DNA of 35,168 nucleotides from Yoonia sp. GTDB lineage: Bacteria > Pseudomonadota > Alphaproteobacteria > Rhodobacterales > Rhodobacteraceae. Numbering within the stretch: position 1 is the first letter of the stretch; every line of letters starts with the position of its first letter. This document shows positions 8,494-15,606 of this stretch, piece after piece. Below the pieces are notes generated by a model that saw only the letters and a list, made by a program, of their open reading frames with translations, was not told the DNA's origin and searched no databases. The stretch lies in the NCBI GenBank assembly GCA_023955335.1, contig JAGSGF010000031.1, forward strand, positions 1 through 35,168, written 5' to 3'. Position numbers and translations under genes: made by a program.

Positions 8494-9259
8494 CGGTCCA
8501 TCCGCCATCAACGCTGATTGTGGTGCCCGTGATTTGAGCTGCGCAATCAGAGCAAAGGAAAATGACCGTGCCACCCAATTGTTCCACAGTTGCGAACTCT
8601 TTGGATGGCTGGCGGGCCAACATGACGTCTTTGATCACTGTCTCGCGGTCCATGCCGTATTCTTTCATCGTCTCAGGGATCTGCGCCTCGACCATCGAGG
8701 TCAGCACATAGCCCGGACAAACGGCGTTGGCGGTGATCGGGTCTTGCGCAGTTTCCAAGGCGACGACTTTGGTCATGCCGACAATACCGTGCTTGGCAGC
8801 AACATAAGCAGATTTATAAGGCGACGCGGTCAAACCATGTGCGGATGCGATGTTTACAATCCGGCCCCAGCTATGCGTCCGCATGCCCGGTAACGCAGCA
8901 GCTGTCGTATGAAACGCCGATGTCAGGTTGATCGCGATAATTGCGTCCCACTTGCCCGTCGGAAAGTCTTCAATCGGGGCAACGTGCTGGATACCCGCAT
9001 TATTAACCAAGATATCGCAGCGACCAGCGTCCACGATCAAACGGCGACAATCGTCGGCTTTGGACATATCGGCCGCAATGTATTTGGCGTCGACACCGAA
9101 CTCGGATGCAATCTCAGCCGCAAGCGCGTGGTCTTCTGCGCGGTCGGAAAACGAATTGAGCACGACATTCACGCCTGCCTTGGCCATTTCGCGGGCAATG
9201 CCCAGCCCGATGCCTGAATTTGATCCGGTAATAACAGCGGTTTTTCCTGCAAGCGACAT
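8486..9259 (-). CDS. bdhA: D-3-hydroxybutyrate dehydrogenase
   Basis: This NAD-dependent SDR enzyme interconverts D-3-hydroxybutyrate and acetoacetate in polyhydroxybutyrate/ketone metabolism. The 257-residue product has TGSNSGIG (11-18) for NAD binding, NNAG (86-89), and the Ser139-Tyr152-Lys156 catalytic set. Gln91, His141, Lys149 and the C-terminal Trp254 fall where characterised 3-hydroxybutyrate dehydrogenases bind the substrate carboxylate, which separates it from other SDRs. An AAGGA site precedes the ATG. It is monocistronic, with a likely promoter and palindromes upstream. Confidence 0.94.
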   Translation of the reverse strand: MSLAGKTAVITGSNSGIGLGIAREMAKAGVNVVLNSFSDRAEDHALAAEIASEFGVDAKYIAADMSKADDCRRLIVDAGRCDILVNNAGIQHVAPIEDFPTGKWDAIIAINLTSAFHTTAAALPGMRTHSWGRIVNIASAHGLTASPYKSAYVAAKHGIVGMTKVVALETAQDPITANAVCPGYVLTSMVEAQIPETMKEYGMDRETVIKDVMLARQPSKEFATVEQLGGTVIFLCSDCAAQITGTTISVDGGWTAL

Positions 9260-9296
9260 GATGGCTGATCCTTAATGAGGTAAATACGTTGAGACG

Positions 9297-9350
9297 GTTA
9301 TAATTGTTGCACCTGCAAAATACAGCACACAAACGCGTTCTGCGCAGAAC
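9297..9350 (-). promoter_or_regulatory. bdhA promoter region with two palindromes
   Basis: A TATAAC -10 box (9297-9302, minus strand) lies 38 bases before the bdhA ATG. Just upstream are TTGCA-GG-TGCAA (9307-9318), inside the -35/-10 spacer, and a perfect 14-bp palindrome GTTCTGCGCAGAAC (9337-9350). Their places suggest repressor operators. PhaR-type regulators of polyhydroxybutyrate genes bind TGC/GCA dyads, so one is a candidate, but this is inference. The rest of the 337-base gap from 9260 to 9596 holds the small-RNA candidate and the leader of the peptide-binding protein gene. Confidence 0.45.
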
Positions 9351-9406
9351 CGATTCTTTGGCGAGTTCGCATATCGTTCAAAATGTCCAAAACTGCGCAA
9401 AATCCC

Positions 9407-9433
9407 AAAAAAAACGCCCGCACAAGGCGGGCG
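9407..9433 (-). terminator. orphan intrinsic terminator (end of candidate sRNA)
   Basis: CGCCCGC (9415-9421) pairs perfectly with GCGGGCG (9427-9433) around a 5-base loop. On the minus strand the hairpin is followed by eight T residues (9407-9414); on the plus strand only TAAAG follows. It therefore terminates leftward transcription, although no leftward gene precedes it. Confidence 0.85.
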
Positions 9434-9482
9434 TAAAGTTATTGAGGCAGGTTTCATACAGGCAAGAAACCTATCGAGCAGT
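9407..9482 (-). ncRNA. candidate small RNA of about 76 nt, unknown function
   Basis: On the minus strand this stretch has a promoter just upstream (9489-9517), a 7-bp hairpin AGGTTTC/GAAACCT (9449-9472, 10-base loop TTGCCTGTAT) and then a perfect terminator hairpin with a T8 tail. No plausible protein gene lies between promoter and terminator: the only ATG there runs through the terminator without a stop. The layout (short 5' segment, one stem-loop, terminator) matches a trans-acting bacterial small RNA. It could also be an attenuated leader for bdhA, but bdhA has its own promoter downstream. The prediction rests on structure alone. Confidence 0.55.
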
Positions 9483-9488
9483 GTTCTT

Positions 9489-9517
9489 GTTATAAGCAAT
9501 TGCGCGCCTGTATCCAA
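9489..9517 (-). promoter_or_regulatory. promoter of candidate sRNA
   Basis: On the minus strand TTGGAT (9512-9517), a 17-base spacer and TATAAC (9489-9494) form a sigma-70-like promoter with a near-consensus -10 box. Transcription would start near 9482, 50 bases before the terminator hairpin. Confidence 0.5.
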
Positions 9518-9596
9518 GCTAAAAGTTTGATAAGTCACAAAACCCACTTTACGGTCTTTTCTAACGTTTACAGGGATCAAAGGGATTGTTGCCAAA

Positions 9597-11411
9597 ATGA
9601 AACCAGAGTTTTTCGCGCAATTGACGCGTCTAGGTGCTGCGGCATCCATCATCATGGCGGGCTCGATGGCCTTGGCTGAACCAAAGCATGGCATAGCTAT
9701 GTATGGTGAACCCGCCCTACCACCAGATTTTGCGCATCTCCCTTATGCCAACCCGGATGCGCCTTCGGGGGGCAAAATGGTAACGGCGAATGTCGGATCG
9801 TTTGACAGCCTTAATCCGTACATCCAAAAAGGGTCGGTTCACTGGCAGTTGCGGTATCTTACAGGTGACAGTCTGATGGGCCGTTCACTGGACGAGCCAT
9901 TTTCTCTTTACGGTGTAATCGCCGAATCGATTGAAACCGGGCCGAATCGCGACTGGGTTGAATTTACTTTGCGTGAAGGCGCCAAATTCAACGACGGTAG
10001 CCCGATCACCACTGATGACGTAATCTGGTCGTACCAGACATTGGGCACACAAGGTCACGGCCGTTATCGCGGTTTCTGGGCCAAGGTCGAAACGCTTGAG
10101 GCCACTGGCCCCCGGTCGGTCCGGTTCACCTTTAATACCCAAGACAAGGAACTTGCGCTGCTCGCTGGCCTGCGCCCGATCCTCAAAAAATCTCAATGGG
10201 ACGGGATTGAGTTTGGCGATAGCGGCCTCGACATTGTTCCTGTTGTATCCGGCGAATACCGGATCGCGGACTTTGAGGCGGGTCGTTTCATCTCTTTTCA
10301 ACGTGATCCCGATTATTGGGCCAACGATATCCCGTTCAAAAAGGGCACGGGCAATCTGGATGAAATCCGGCTTGAATTCTTTGGCGATCAAACAGCCGCT
10401 TTCGAGGCGTTTAAAATTGGTGAAGTCAACACACAGCGTGAATTCAACGTGGCTAAATGGGAAGGTCAGTATAACTTCCCGCGCGTGGACAACGGCGACG
10501 TTGTCAAAGCGATCCTGCCCCATGAACGCCCATCGGGCATGACCGGATATGTCATGAACGCACGCCGCGATGTGTTCTCGGATTGGCGGGTGCGCGATGC
10601 GATGCTGCAAATCTTTAACTTTGAGTTCATCAACGAGGCGATGACTGGCAGCCAACAGCCGCGCATCACATCGTATTGGTCCAACTCACCGCTCGCGATG
10701 AAAGCGGGCCCGGCCGACGGTCGCGTTGCACAATTCCTTGCGCCTTTCACGGCTGACCTGCTGCCTGGCACTTTGGAAGGCTACGCCCTGCCCGTGTCCG
10801 ACGGATCAGAGCGGAACCGTGCAGGTATCCGTTCGGCATTGGCACAGCTTGAGGCCGCAGGCTGGACCGTGCAAGAGGGCGTGCTTGCCAATGCAGACGG
10901 CAAACCGTTTACGTTTGAGATTCTTTTGCAAAACGGCGTATCCGAACAAGCCGCGATCATGGATATGTTCACGCAGTCCTTGTCGCGGATCGGTGTAACA
11001 CCGTCGGTGTCTTCGGCCGACAGCGCACAGTTCAAAGAGCGCACCGATGCCTACGATTTTGACATGACGTATTATCGGCGCAGCGTGTCGTTGTCGCCCG
11101 GCAACGAACAATATGCGTACTATGGGTCGGAACGCGCGGATGAGGCGGGTGGACGTAACCTTATGGGCGTGAAATCTGCAGCAGCAGACGCGATGATCGG
11201 GCGGCTTTTGAACTCCGACAGCCAAGACGATTTCCGCGCCGCTGTTGCAGGTCTTGACCGTGTGCTGACCGCCGGGCGCTATGTCTTGCCGATCTATCAG
11301 TGGAACATCAGCCGGATCGCGTCGGATAAGGAGCTGAAATTCCCTGAATACCTCCCGATCTTTGGCGATTGGCCGGGTTGGCAGCCAGACGTCTGGTGGT
11401 ATGAAGAGTAA
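9597..11411 (+). CDS. YejA-like peptide ABC transporter substrate-binding protein
   Basis: This 604-residue periplasmic protein has a signal peptide (residues 1-27, cleavage after ALA) and the family-5 solute-binding fold. The mature start, with HGIAMYGEP, DFAHLPYANPDAPSGG and the FDSLNPYI segment, is characteristic of the YejA/oligopeptide subgroup, and the length is like YejA. The family delivers peptides (for example microcin-like or murein peptides) to YejBEF-type permeases. No permease or ATPase gene is adjacent; a strong terminator follows, so the gene stands alone here. A weak plus-strand promoter (TTGATA at 9527, TACGGT at 9550) precedes it. Confidence 0.92.
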   Translation: MKPEFFAQLTRLGAAASIIMAGSMALAEPKHGIAMYGEPALPPDFAHLPYANPDAPSGGKMVTANVGSFDSLNPYIQKGSVHWQLRYLTGDSLMGRSLDEPFSLYGVIAESIETGPNRDWVEFTLREGAKFNDGSPITTDDVIWSYQTLGTQGHGRYRGFWAKVETLEATGPRSVRFTFNTQDKELALLAGLRPILKKSQWDGIEFGDSGLDIVPVVSGEYRIADFEAGRFISFQRDPDYWANDIPFKKGTGNLDEIRLEFFGDQTAAFEAFKIGEVNTQREFNVAKWEGQYNFPRVDNGDVVKAILPHERPSGMTGYVMNARRDVFSDWRVRDAMLQIFNFEFINEAMTGSQQPRITSYWSNSPLAMKAGPADGRVAQFLAPFTADLLPGTLEGYALPVSDGSERNRAGIRSALAQLEAAGWTVQEGVLANADGKPFTFEILLQNGVSEQAAIMDMFTQSLSRIGVTPSVSSADSAQFKERTDAYDFDMTYYRRSVSLSPGNEQYAYYGSERADEAGGRNLMGVKSAAADAMIGRLLNSDSQDDFRAAVAGLDRVLTAGRYVLPIYQWNISRIASDKELKFPEYLPIFGDWPGWQPDVWWYEE

Positions 11412-11419
11412 ACCTATCG

Positions 11420-11445
11420 GGACCGGCCATTGCGCCGGTCCTTTT
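11420..11445 (+). terminator. intrinsic terminator after the peptide-binding protein gene
   Basis: GGACCGGC (11420-11427) pairs perfectly with GCCGGTCC (11434-11441) around a 6-base loop and is followed by TTTT. It begins 9 bases after the stop codon. The T-run is short, so some read-through into the lipoprotein gene is possible. Confidence 0.8.
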
Positions 11446-11465
11446 GCGAGAAAAGAGAACAAGTT

Positions 11466-11594
11466 ATGAAAAAACTGATTTTGATGGCGACCGTTTTGGG
11501 CGCGCTTCAGGCGTGTACAGTTGCGCGCGTCGCAGGAAGCGCGGCCGTTGGTGCAGGACAATTGGCCTTAGGCGCGGTTGACGTTGTTTTGTAA
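11466..11594 (+). CDS. small lipoprotein of 42 residues
   Basis: The ATG at 11466 opens a 42-codon frame. The product starts MKKLILMATVLGALQAC, a lipoprotein signal with lipobox LQAC and lipidated Cys17, leaving a mature peptide of about 26 residues rich in Ala, Gly and Val. A GAGAA ribosome site lies about 6 bases upstream. Tiny lipoproteins of this kind (entericidin-like in size) are common in roseobacters; the function is unknown. It sits between a terminator and arsC and may have its own promoter or rely on read-through. Confidence 0.8.
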   Translation: MKKLILMATVLGALQACTVARVAGSAAVGAGQLALGAVDVVL

Positions 11595-11650
11595 TACTGT
11601 TGTTACAAAACGGGTCTAGGCAGACGAAAAACTAAAAACCGAAAGCTATC

Positions 11651-12124
11651 ATGAATATTCTTGTCCTGTGCACTGGTAACTCTGCCCGCTCCATCCTGCT
11701 CGAAAGTATTTTGAACCATCGGTCTGGCGGACGGATGACAGCGTTTTCGGCAGGGTCAAAACCGGCAGGTAAGGTTCACCCGCAAGCTCTGCGTCTGTTG
11801 GATGCGCATGATTACCCGACGGATCTATTGCGGTCCAAAAGCTGGGACGAGTTTGGCACCGATGATGCACCCCAAATGGATGTCGTGATCACAGTTTGCG
11901 GTTCTGCCGCCGCCGAGGAATGCCCATTTTGGCCGGGCGCTCCAATCCGCGTGCATTGGGGCGTTGAAGACCCCGCCGCTGCAGACGAACCCGATTGGGA
12001 CGCCGCATTTACAACCGCCTATGACCAGTTGCATACACGTGCGATGGCATTTCTTGCACTGGATGTCGCAAACATGGACCAAGCAACTTTGACCAAGGAA
12101 TTGACCCGTATTGGCACCCTCTAA
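11651..12124 (+). CDS. arsC: arsenate reductase, low-molecular-weight phosphatase type
   Basis: The 157-residue product has the PTP-loop CTGNSARS (7-14) with nucleophile Cys7, and two further cysteines, Cys83 and Cys91, in TVCGSAAAEECPFWPG. Three cysteines arranged like this are the hallmark of thioredoxin-coupled ArsC, which reduces arsenate to arsenite, as opposed to plain tyrosine phosphatases. The gene overlaps the aquaglyceroporin gene by 14 bases, so its product arsenite could leave by that channel. No ArsR-type repressor gene is seen next to it. Confidence 0.9.
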   Translation: MNILVLCTGNSARSILLESILNHRSGGRMTAFSAGSKPAGKVHPQALRLLDAHDYPTDLLRSKSWDEFGTDDAPQMDVVITVCGSAAAEECPFWPGAPIRVHWGVEDPAAADEPDWDAAFTTAYDQLHTRAMAFLALDVANMDQATLTKELTRIGTL

Positions 12125-12773
12125 TTCCACGCGGCTATTGGCCGAATTCCTTGGGACCGCAATGCTGCTGATCAGTGTCGTGGGCTCTGGCATCATGGGC
12201 GAAGCATTGGCGAACGGAAACACTGCAATCGCCCTGCTAGCCAATGCGATTGCGACGGGCTGCATGCTTTATGTGATCATCACAACGCTTGGGCCGATTT
12301 CGGGGGCACATTTCAATCCGGCAGTCACCATTGCCTTTGCACTGCGCGGGGATGTTCAAAAAGCATCCGTTGCGCCCTATATCGGCGTCCAGATTGCGGG
12401 CGGCATCGTCGGAGTCTGGGCCGCGCATCTGATGTTCGACCTTAGCATTCTGCAAACGTCGACAACACAGCGTGCAGGCATCTCACAGTGGTTCTCTGAA
12501 ATTATCGCAACCTTTGGGCTGCTATTCGTGATCTTCGGCGGGCTGCGTCAGCGCCCCGAGGCAGTGCCCGCATTGGTCGCAATCTACATTACGGGCGCCT
12601 ATTGGTTCACGTCATCAACCAGCTTTGCCAATCCTGCGGTGACAATCGCGCGCGGGCTGTCTGATACCTTTGCAGGCATCTTTCCGGGACACATCGCGAT
12701 GTTCATTGTGATGCAATTAATCGGGGTTGCTGTCGGGCATCTGGTTTTGACGCGGCTGTTTGCAACGCCCTAA
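12111..12773 (+). CDS. aqpS: AqpS-type aquaglyceroporin, probable arsenite channel
   Basis: This six-helix MIP channel of 220 residues has both NPA motifs (69-71 in HFNPAVT and 174-176 in FANPAVT). The residue after the second NPA is Val177, not the Arg of ordinary aquaporins, as in the arsenic-linked AqpS group. Such channels let arsenite made by ArsC flow out of the cell. I use the TTG at 12111: an AAGGAA ribosome site lies 10 bases upstream and the first helix is intact, whereas the next ATG (12163) would remove half of it. Its stop overlaps the stop of the convergent regulator gene. Confidence 0.9.
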   Translation: MAPSNSTRLLAEFLGTAMLLISVVGSGIMGEALANGNTAIALLANAIATGCMLYVIITTLGPISGAHFNPAVTIAFALRGDVQKASVAPYIGVQIAGGIVGVWAAHLMFDLSILQTSTTQRAGISQWFSEIIATFGLLFVIFGGLRQRPEAVPALVAIYITGAYWFTSSTSFANPAVTIARGLSDTFAGIFPGHIAMFIVMQLIGVAVGHLVLTRLFATP

Positions 12774-13393
12774 GTCAGCGATGTGACCCACAACAGGGTC
12801 GCGTCGTCGGCACTCATTGAAATGGCGTTGTGGCCCATTGTGCCATCGTAATAAGCACTGTCGCCGCGCGTTAGGGTCACTGGCTCGTAAAACTCGGTGA
12901 ATAACTGGATTTTACCGGTCAGGACGTACAGAAATTCTTCGCCGTCATGGCGGACCCAGCCATCAAAATCCTCCATACTGCGGGCGCGCACGCGGGTCTT
13001 GTATGGCAGCATCTTTTTGGTGGTCAGCGCATCCGCAAGGATGTTGTGTTCATAGGTCGTCGTGATTTTTTCACCACCGGCGCCAGCAAGGGTCGTGACC
13101 ATCCGGCCATTCACCTGATCGCGCGAAGGCGGGGTAAACAGCTGCGGCACCGAGATTTGCAAACCAACGGCCAGCTTTTTCAACGCCTCATAGGTCGGGG
13201 ACATCTGCCCGTTTTCGATTTTCGACAATGTAGACCGTGCAAGCCCTGCCCGATTGGCCGCCTGTTCAAGCGTCCAGTCTTGCGCCTTGCGCAATTCACG
13301 CACACGCGCACCAAGGTCAAGCGGCTGGGCGGTCCCATCCGTGCCATCGCCACGTGCAATGCGGATCAAATCTTTTGGATCAATGTCTGACAT
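12770..13393 (-). CDS. XRE-family regulator with C-terminal cupin domain
   Basis: The 207-residue protein combines a helix-turn-helix (about 28-86, with TLEQAANRAGLARSTLSKIE as the recognition region) and a cupin sensor domain (about 125-205). Regulators with this layout bind DNA and sense small molecules such as polyamines, amino acids or sugars. I start at the ATG at 13393 because the frame upstream (to 13555) runs into the divergent ligase gene. The 64-base gap to that gene suggests it controls the acyl-CoA ligase operon and itself (inference from context). Confidence 0.9.
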   Translation of the reverse strand: MSDIDPKDLIRIARGDGTDGTAQPLDLGARVRELRKAQDWTLEQAANRAGLARSTLSKIENGQMSPTYEALKKLAVGLQISVPQLFTPPSRDQVNGRMVTTLAGAGGEKITTTYEHNILADALTTKKMLPYKTRVRARSMEDFDGWVRHDGEEFLYVLTGKIQLFTEFYEPVTLTRGDSAYYDGTMGHNAISMSADDATLLWVTSLT

Positions 13394-13457
13394 ATGTCCG
13401 TCATAGAACGCAGGGCGTGGGCTTGCAACCATCTGCCCCGCAGCATAGCGATACATC

Positions 13458-14975
13458 ATGCTTTCCGTGACCACACACATCGCGCCTGATGCGGCCCCAG
13501 ACCCGTTTAACATGGCAGCCCATGTTCTGCGCAATGTCGACCGGCTTGGCGACAAGGTTGCCTTGTCAATCTTGCACAGCGACAGGTCTGAGGACTGGAC
13601 CTATTCCATGCTTGGTCAAGCCGTGCGCGGCACCGCTCAGGGGCTGTTGGACATGGAATTACACGCAGGGGATCGTATTTTACTGCGCCTTGGAAATTCG
13701 GCTGATTTTCCGGTCGCCTATTTGGGGTGCATCGCGGCAGGTTTGATCCCTGTGCCCCTGTCCACGCAGTTGACAACGCGCGAAGTGCAACAAATCGCGG
13801 CCAACATCCGCCCTGCGGCCACCATTCAAAGTGACACCATTGATGTCGGAACAGATAGGGTCATTACGCCCGAAGTATTGCGAAGTTTTTACTCCCTACC
13901 ACCTGCACCCTTTGCGATGGGCGACCCAAACCGGCCCGCTTATATTATCCATACATCGGGTACATCGGGGCAACCGCGCGCGGTTGTGCACGCGCACCGC
14001 GCCGTTTGGGCGCGCCAACTGATGTGGGACGGCTGGTACGGATTGCGGAGCGATGATCGGATGTTGCATGCTGGTGCATTCAACTGGACCTACACGTTGG
14101 GCACAGGACTGATGGACCCATGGGCGATTGGGGCCACCGCATTAATCCCGGCAGACGGGACAGACGCCGCAGCCCTGCCCGCCTTAATGGCACACTATAA
14201 CGCCACGATTTTCGCCGCAGCACCGGGCGTATACCGACGGCTGTTGCGCAAAGACATGCCCGCAATGCCCGCTTTGCGTCACGGTCTGTCCGCAGGTGAA
14301 AAGCTGCCCGATGACACGCGGCACGCTTGGGAGGCAAAAACCGGTACAGCCGTGCATGAAGCATTTGGCATGTCAGAATGCTCGACCTTTGTATCCGGCA
14401 GTCCGTCAAACCCCGCGCCACCCCATGCATCGGGGTTCGGGCAAGACGGCCGCCACGTCGCGATTATTGATAACGGCCAGCCTGTGCCACGCGGGGTCGT
14501 GGGCACGATTGCGGTTCACAAAGGCGATGCCGGGTTGATGCTTGGCTATCTTGATGCACCCGCAGACACGGCTGCGAAATTTGACGGTGATTGGTTCATG
14601 ACCGGTGACATGGGCGTCATGGACCACGACGGTGCGATCAGCTACGCCGGGCGCCGCGATGACATGATGAACGCAGGTGGTTACCGTGTCAGTCCGATCG
14701 AGGTTGAAGCGGTACTTTGCACCCATCCACATATCACCGAGGCCGCCGCATGTGCGGTCTGCGTTAAAAAGGACGTGCGCGTCATTGCAGCCTTCTACAC
14801 CAGCGCACATATGATAGATGTCGATCAATTGGCCGCATGGTGTGTGGACCGACTTGCGGGCTACAAATGCCCGCGCCTTTTCATTGCCTGCGATGCCTTA
14901 CCACGCGGCGCGAATAATAAATTACTGCGCCGTGTACTGCGCCAAAACTGGGAGACCGAAAATGGTCAAACTTGA
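13458..14975 (+). CDS. acyl-CoA ligase, AMP-forming (benzoate-CoA-ligase-like)
   Basis: The 505-residue protein is a class I adenylate-forming enzyme that activates a carboxylic acid through an acyl-AMP and transfers it to CoA. It has the phosphate-binding TSGTSGQPR (166-174), the AFGMSE motif, the TGD motif, the hinge region near YAGRRDDMMNAGGYRVSP and the C-terminal LPRGANNKLLR with catalytic Lys488. The tail resembles benzoate/medium-chain acyl-CoA ligases; the acid is not known. No good ribosome site precedes the ATG at 13458; an ATG at 13512 is possible. Its 3' end overlaps the DsbA-like gene by 14 bases. Confidence 0.9.
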   Translation: MLSVTTHIAPDAAPDPFNMAAHVLRNVDRLGDKVALSILHSDRSEDWTYSMLGQAVRGTAQGLLDMELHAGDRILLRLGNSADFPVAYLGCIAAGLIPVPLSTQLTTREVQQIAANIRPAATIQSDTIDVGTDRVITPEVLRSFYSLPPAPFAMGDPNRPAYIIHTSGTSGQPRAVVHAHRAVWARQLMWDGWYGLRSDDRMLHAGAFNWTYTLGTGLMDPWAIGATALIPADGTDAAALPALMAHYNATIFAAAPGVYRRLLRKDMPAMPALRHGLSAGEKLPDDTRHAWEAKTGTAVHEAFGMSECSTFVSGSPSNPAPPHASGFGQDGRHVAIIDNGQPVPRGVVGTIAVHKGDAGLMLGYLDAPADTAAKFDGDWFMTGDMGVMDHDGAISYAGRRDDMMNAGGYRVSPIEVEAVLCTHPHITEAAACAVCVKKDVRVIAAFYTSAHMIDVDQLAAWCVDRLAGYKCPRLFIACDALPRGANNKLLRRVLRQNWETENGQT

Positions 14976-15606
14976 TATTATCTCTGATCCAATCTGTCCG
15001 TGGTGCTATATCGGTAAGGCCAATCTGGACAAGGCGTTGACGCAATTCCCCGATCATCCGTTTACAATCGAATGGCACCCGTTTCAGCTAAACCCTGACA
15101 TGCCTTTGGAAGGTATGGACCGGCGGGCCTATCTTGAAGGCAAGTTTGGCGGCAAAGAGGCGGCAGTCAAAGCCTATGCGCCCGTGGTTGCAAGTTCGGA
15201 AACATCCGGCGCGCTGATCAATTTTGAAGCCATCAAAACCACGCCCAACACGATCAACGCGCACCGGCTGATCCATTGGGCAGGGATTGAACAGCGGCAA
15301 ACCTATGTCGTGGACCTGTTGTTCAAAGCCTACTTTGTGGATGGACGCGACATTGGCAGCGCCGAAGTGCTTGCGGACATTGCAGACACCGCCGAGATGG
15401 ACGCAGGCATGGTCACCCGTCTTTTGGACACCGACGAAGACTTGAAAAATGTGCGCGACCGCGATGCGCATAGTCGCAAAATGGGAATCTCATCGGTGCC
15501 GACGTTTATTGTGGCGCAGCAACATGCGGTGCCCGGTGCGCAGCCGCCTGAAATGTGGGTGAAAGTCATTCAAGATATCCAAGAACAGATCGCAGCCAAG
15601 GCATGA
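14962..15606 (+). CDS. DsbA-family (FrnE-like) thioredoxin-fold oxidoreductase
   Basis: The 214-residue product has CPWC at residues 12-15 within SDPICPWCYIGK and a cis-Pro at 180 (SSVPTFIV), the two sides of a DsbA-like active site. The absence of a signal peptide and the FrnE/2-hydroxychromene-isomerase-like pattern point to a cytoplasmic thiol oxidoreductase. I use the ATG at 14962, which overlaps the ligase gene; the frame opens further left but has no similarity there. The stop overlaps the MFS gene start (ATGA). Confidence 0.92.
   Translation: MVKLDIISDPICPWCYIGKANLDKALTQFPDHPFTIEWHPFQLNPDMPLEGMDRRAYLEGKFGGKEAAVKAYAPVVASSETSGALINFEAIKTTPNTINAHRLIHWAGIEQRQTYVVDLLFKAYFVDGRDIGSAEVLADIADTAEMDAGMVTRLLDTDEDLKNVRDRDAHSRKMGISSVPTFIVAQQHAVPGAQPPEMWVKVIQDIQEQIAAKA

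Noticed and set aside
9272..9694. 140-codon minus-strand frame in the gap before the peptide-binding gene
   Set aside because: It crosses the intrinsic terminator and two promoters, overlaps the opposite coding region, and shows no similarity or ribosome site.
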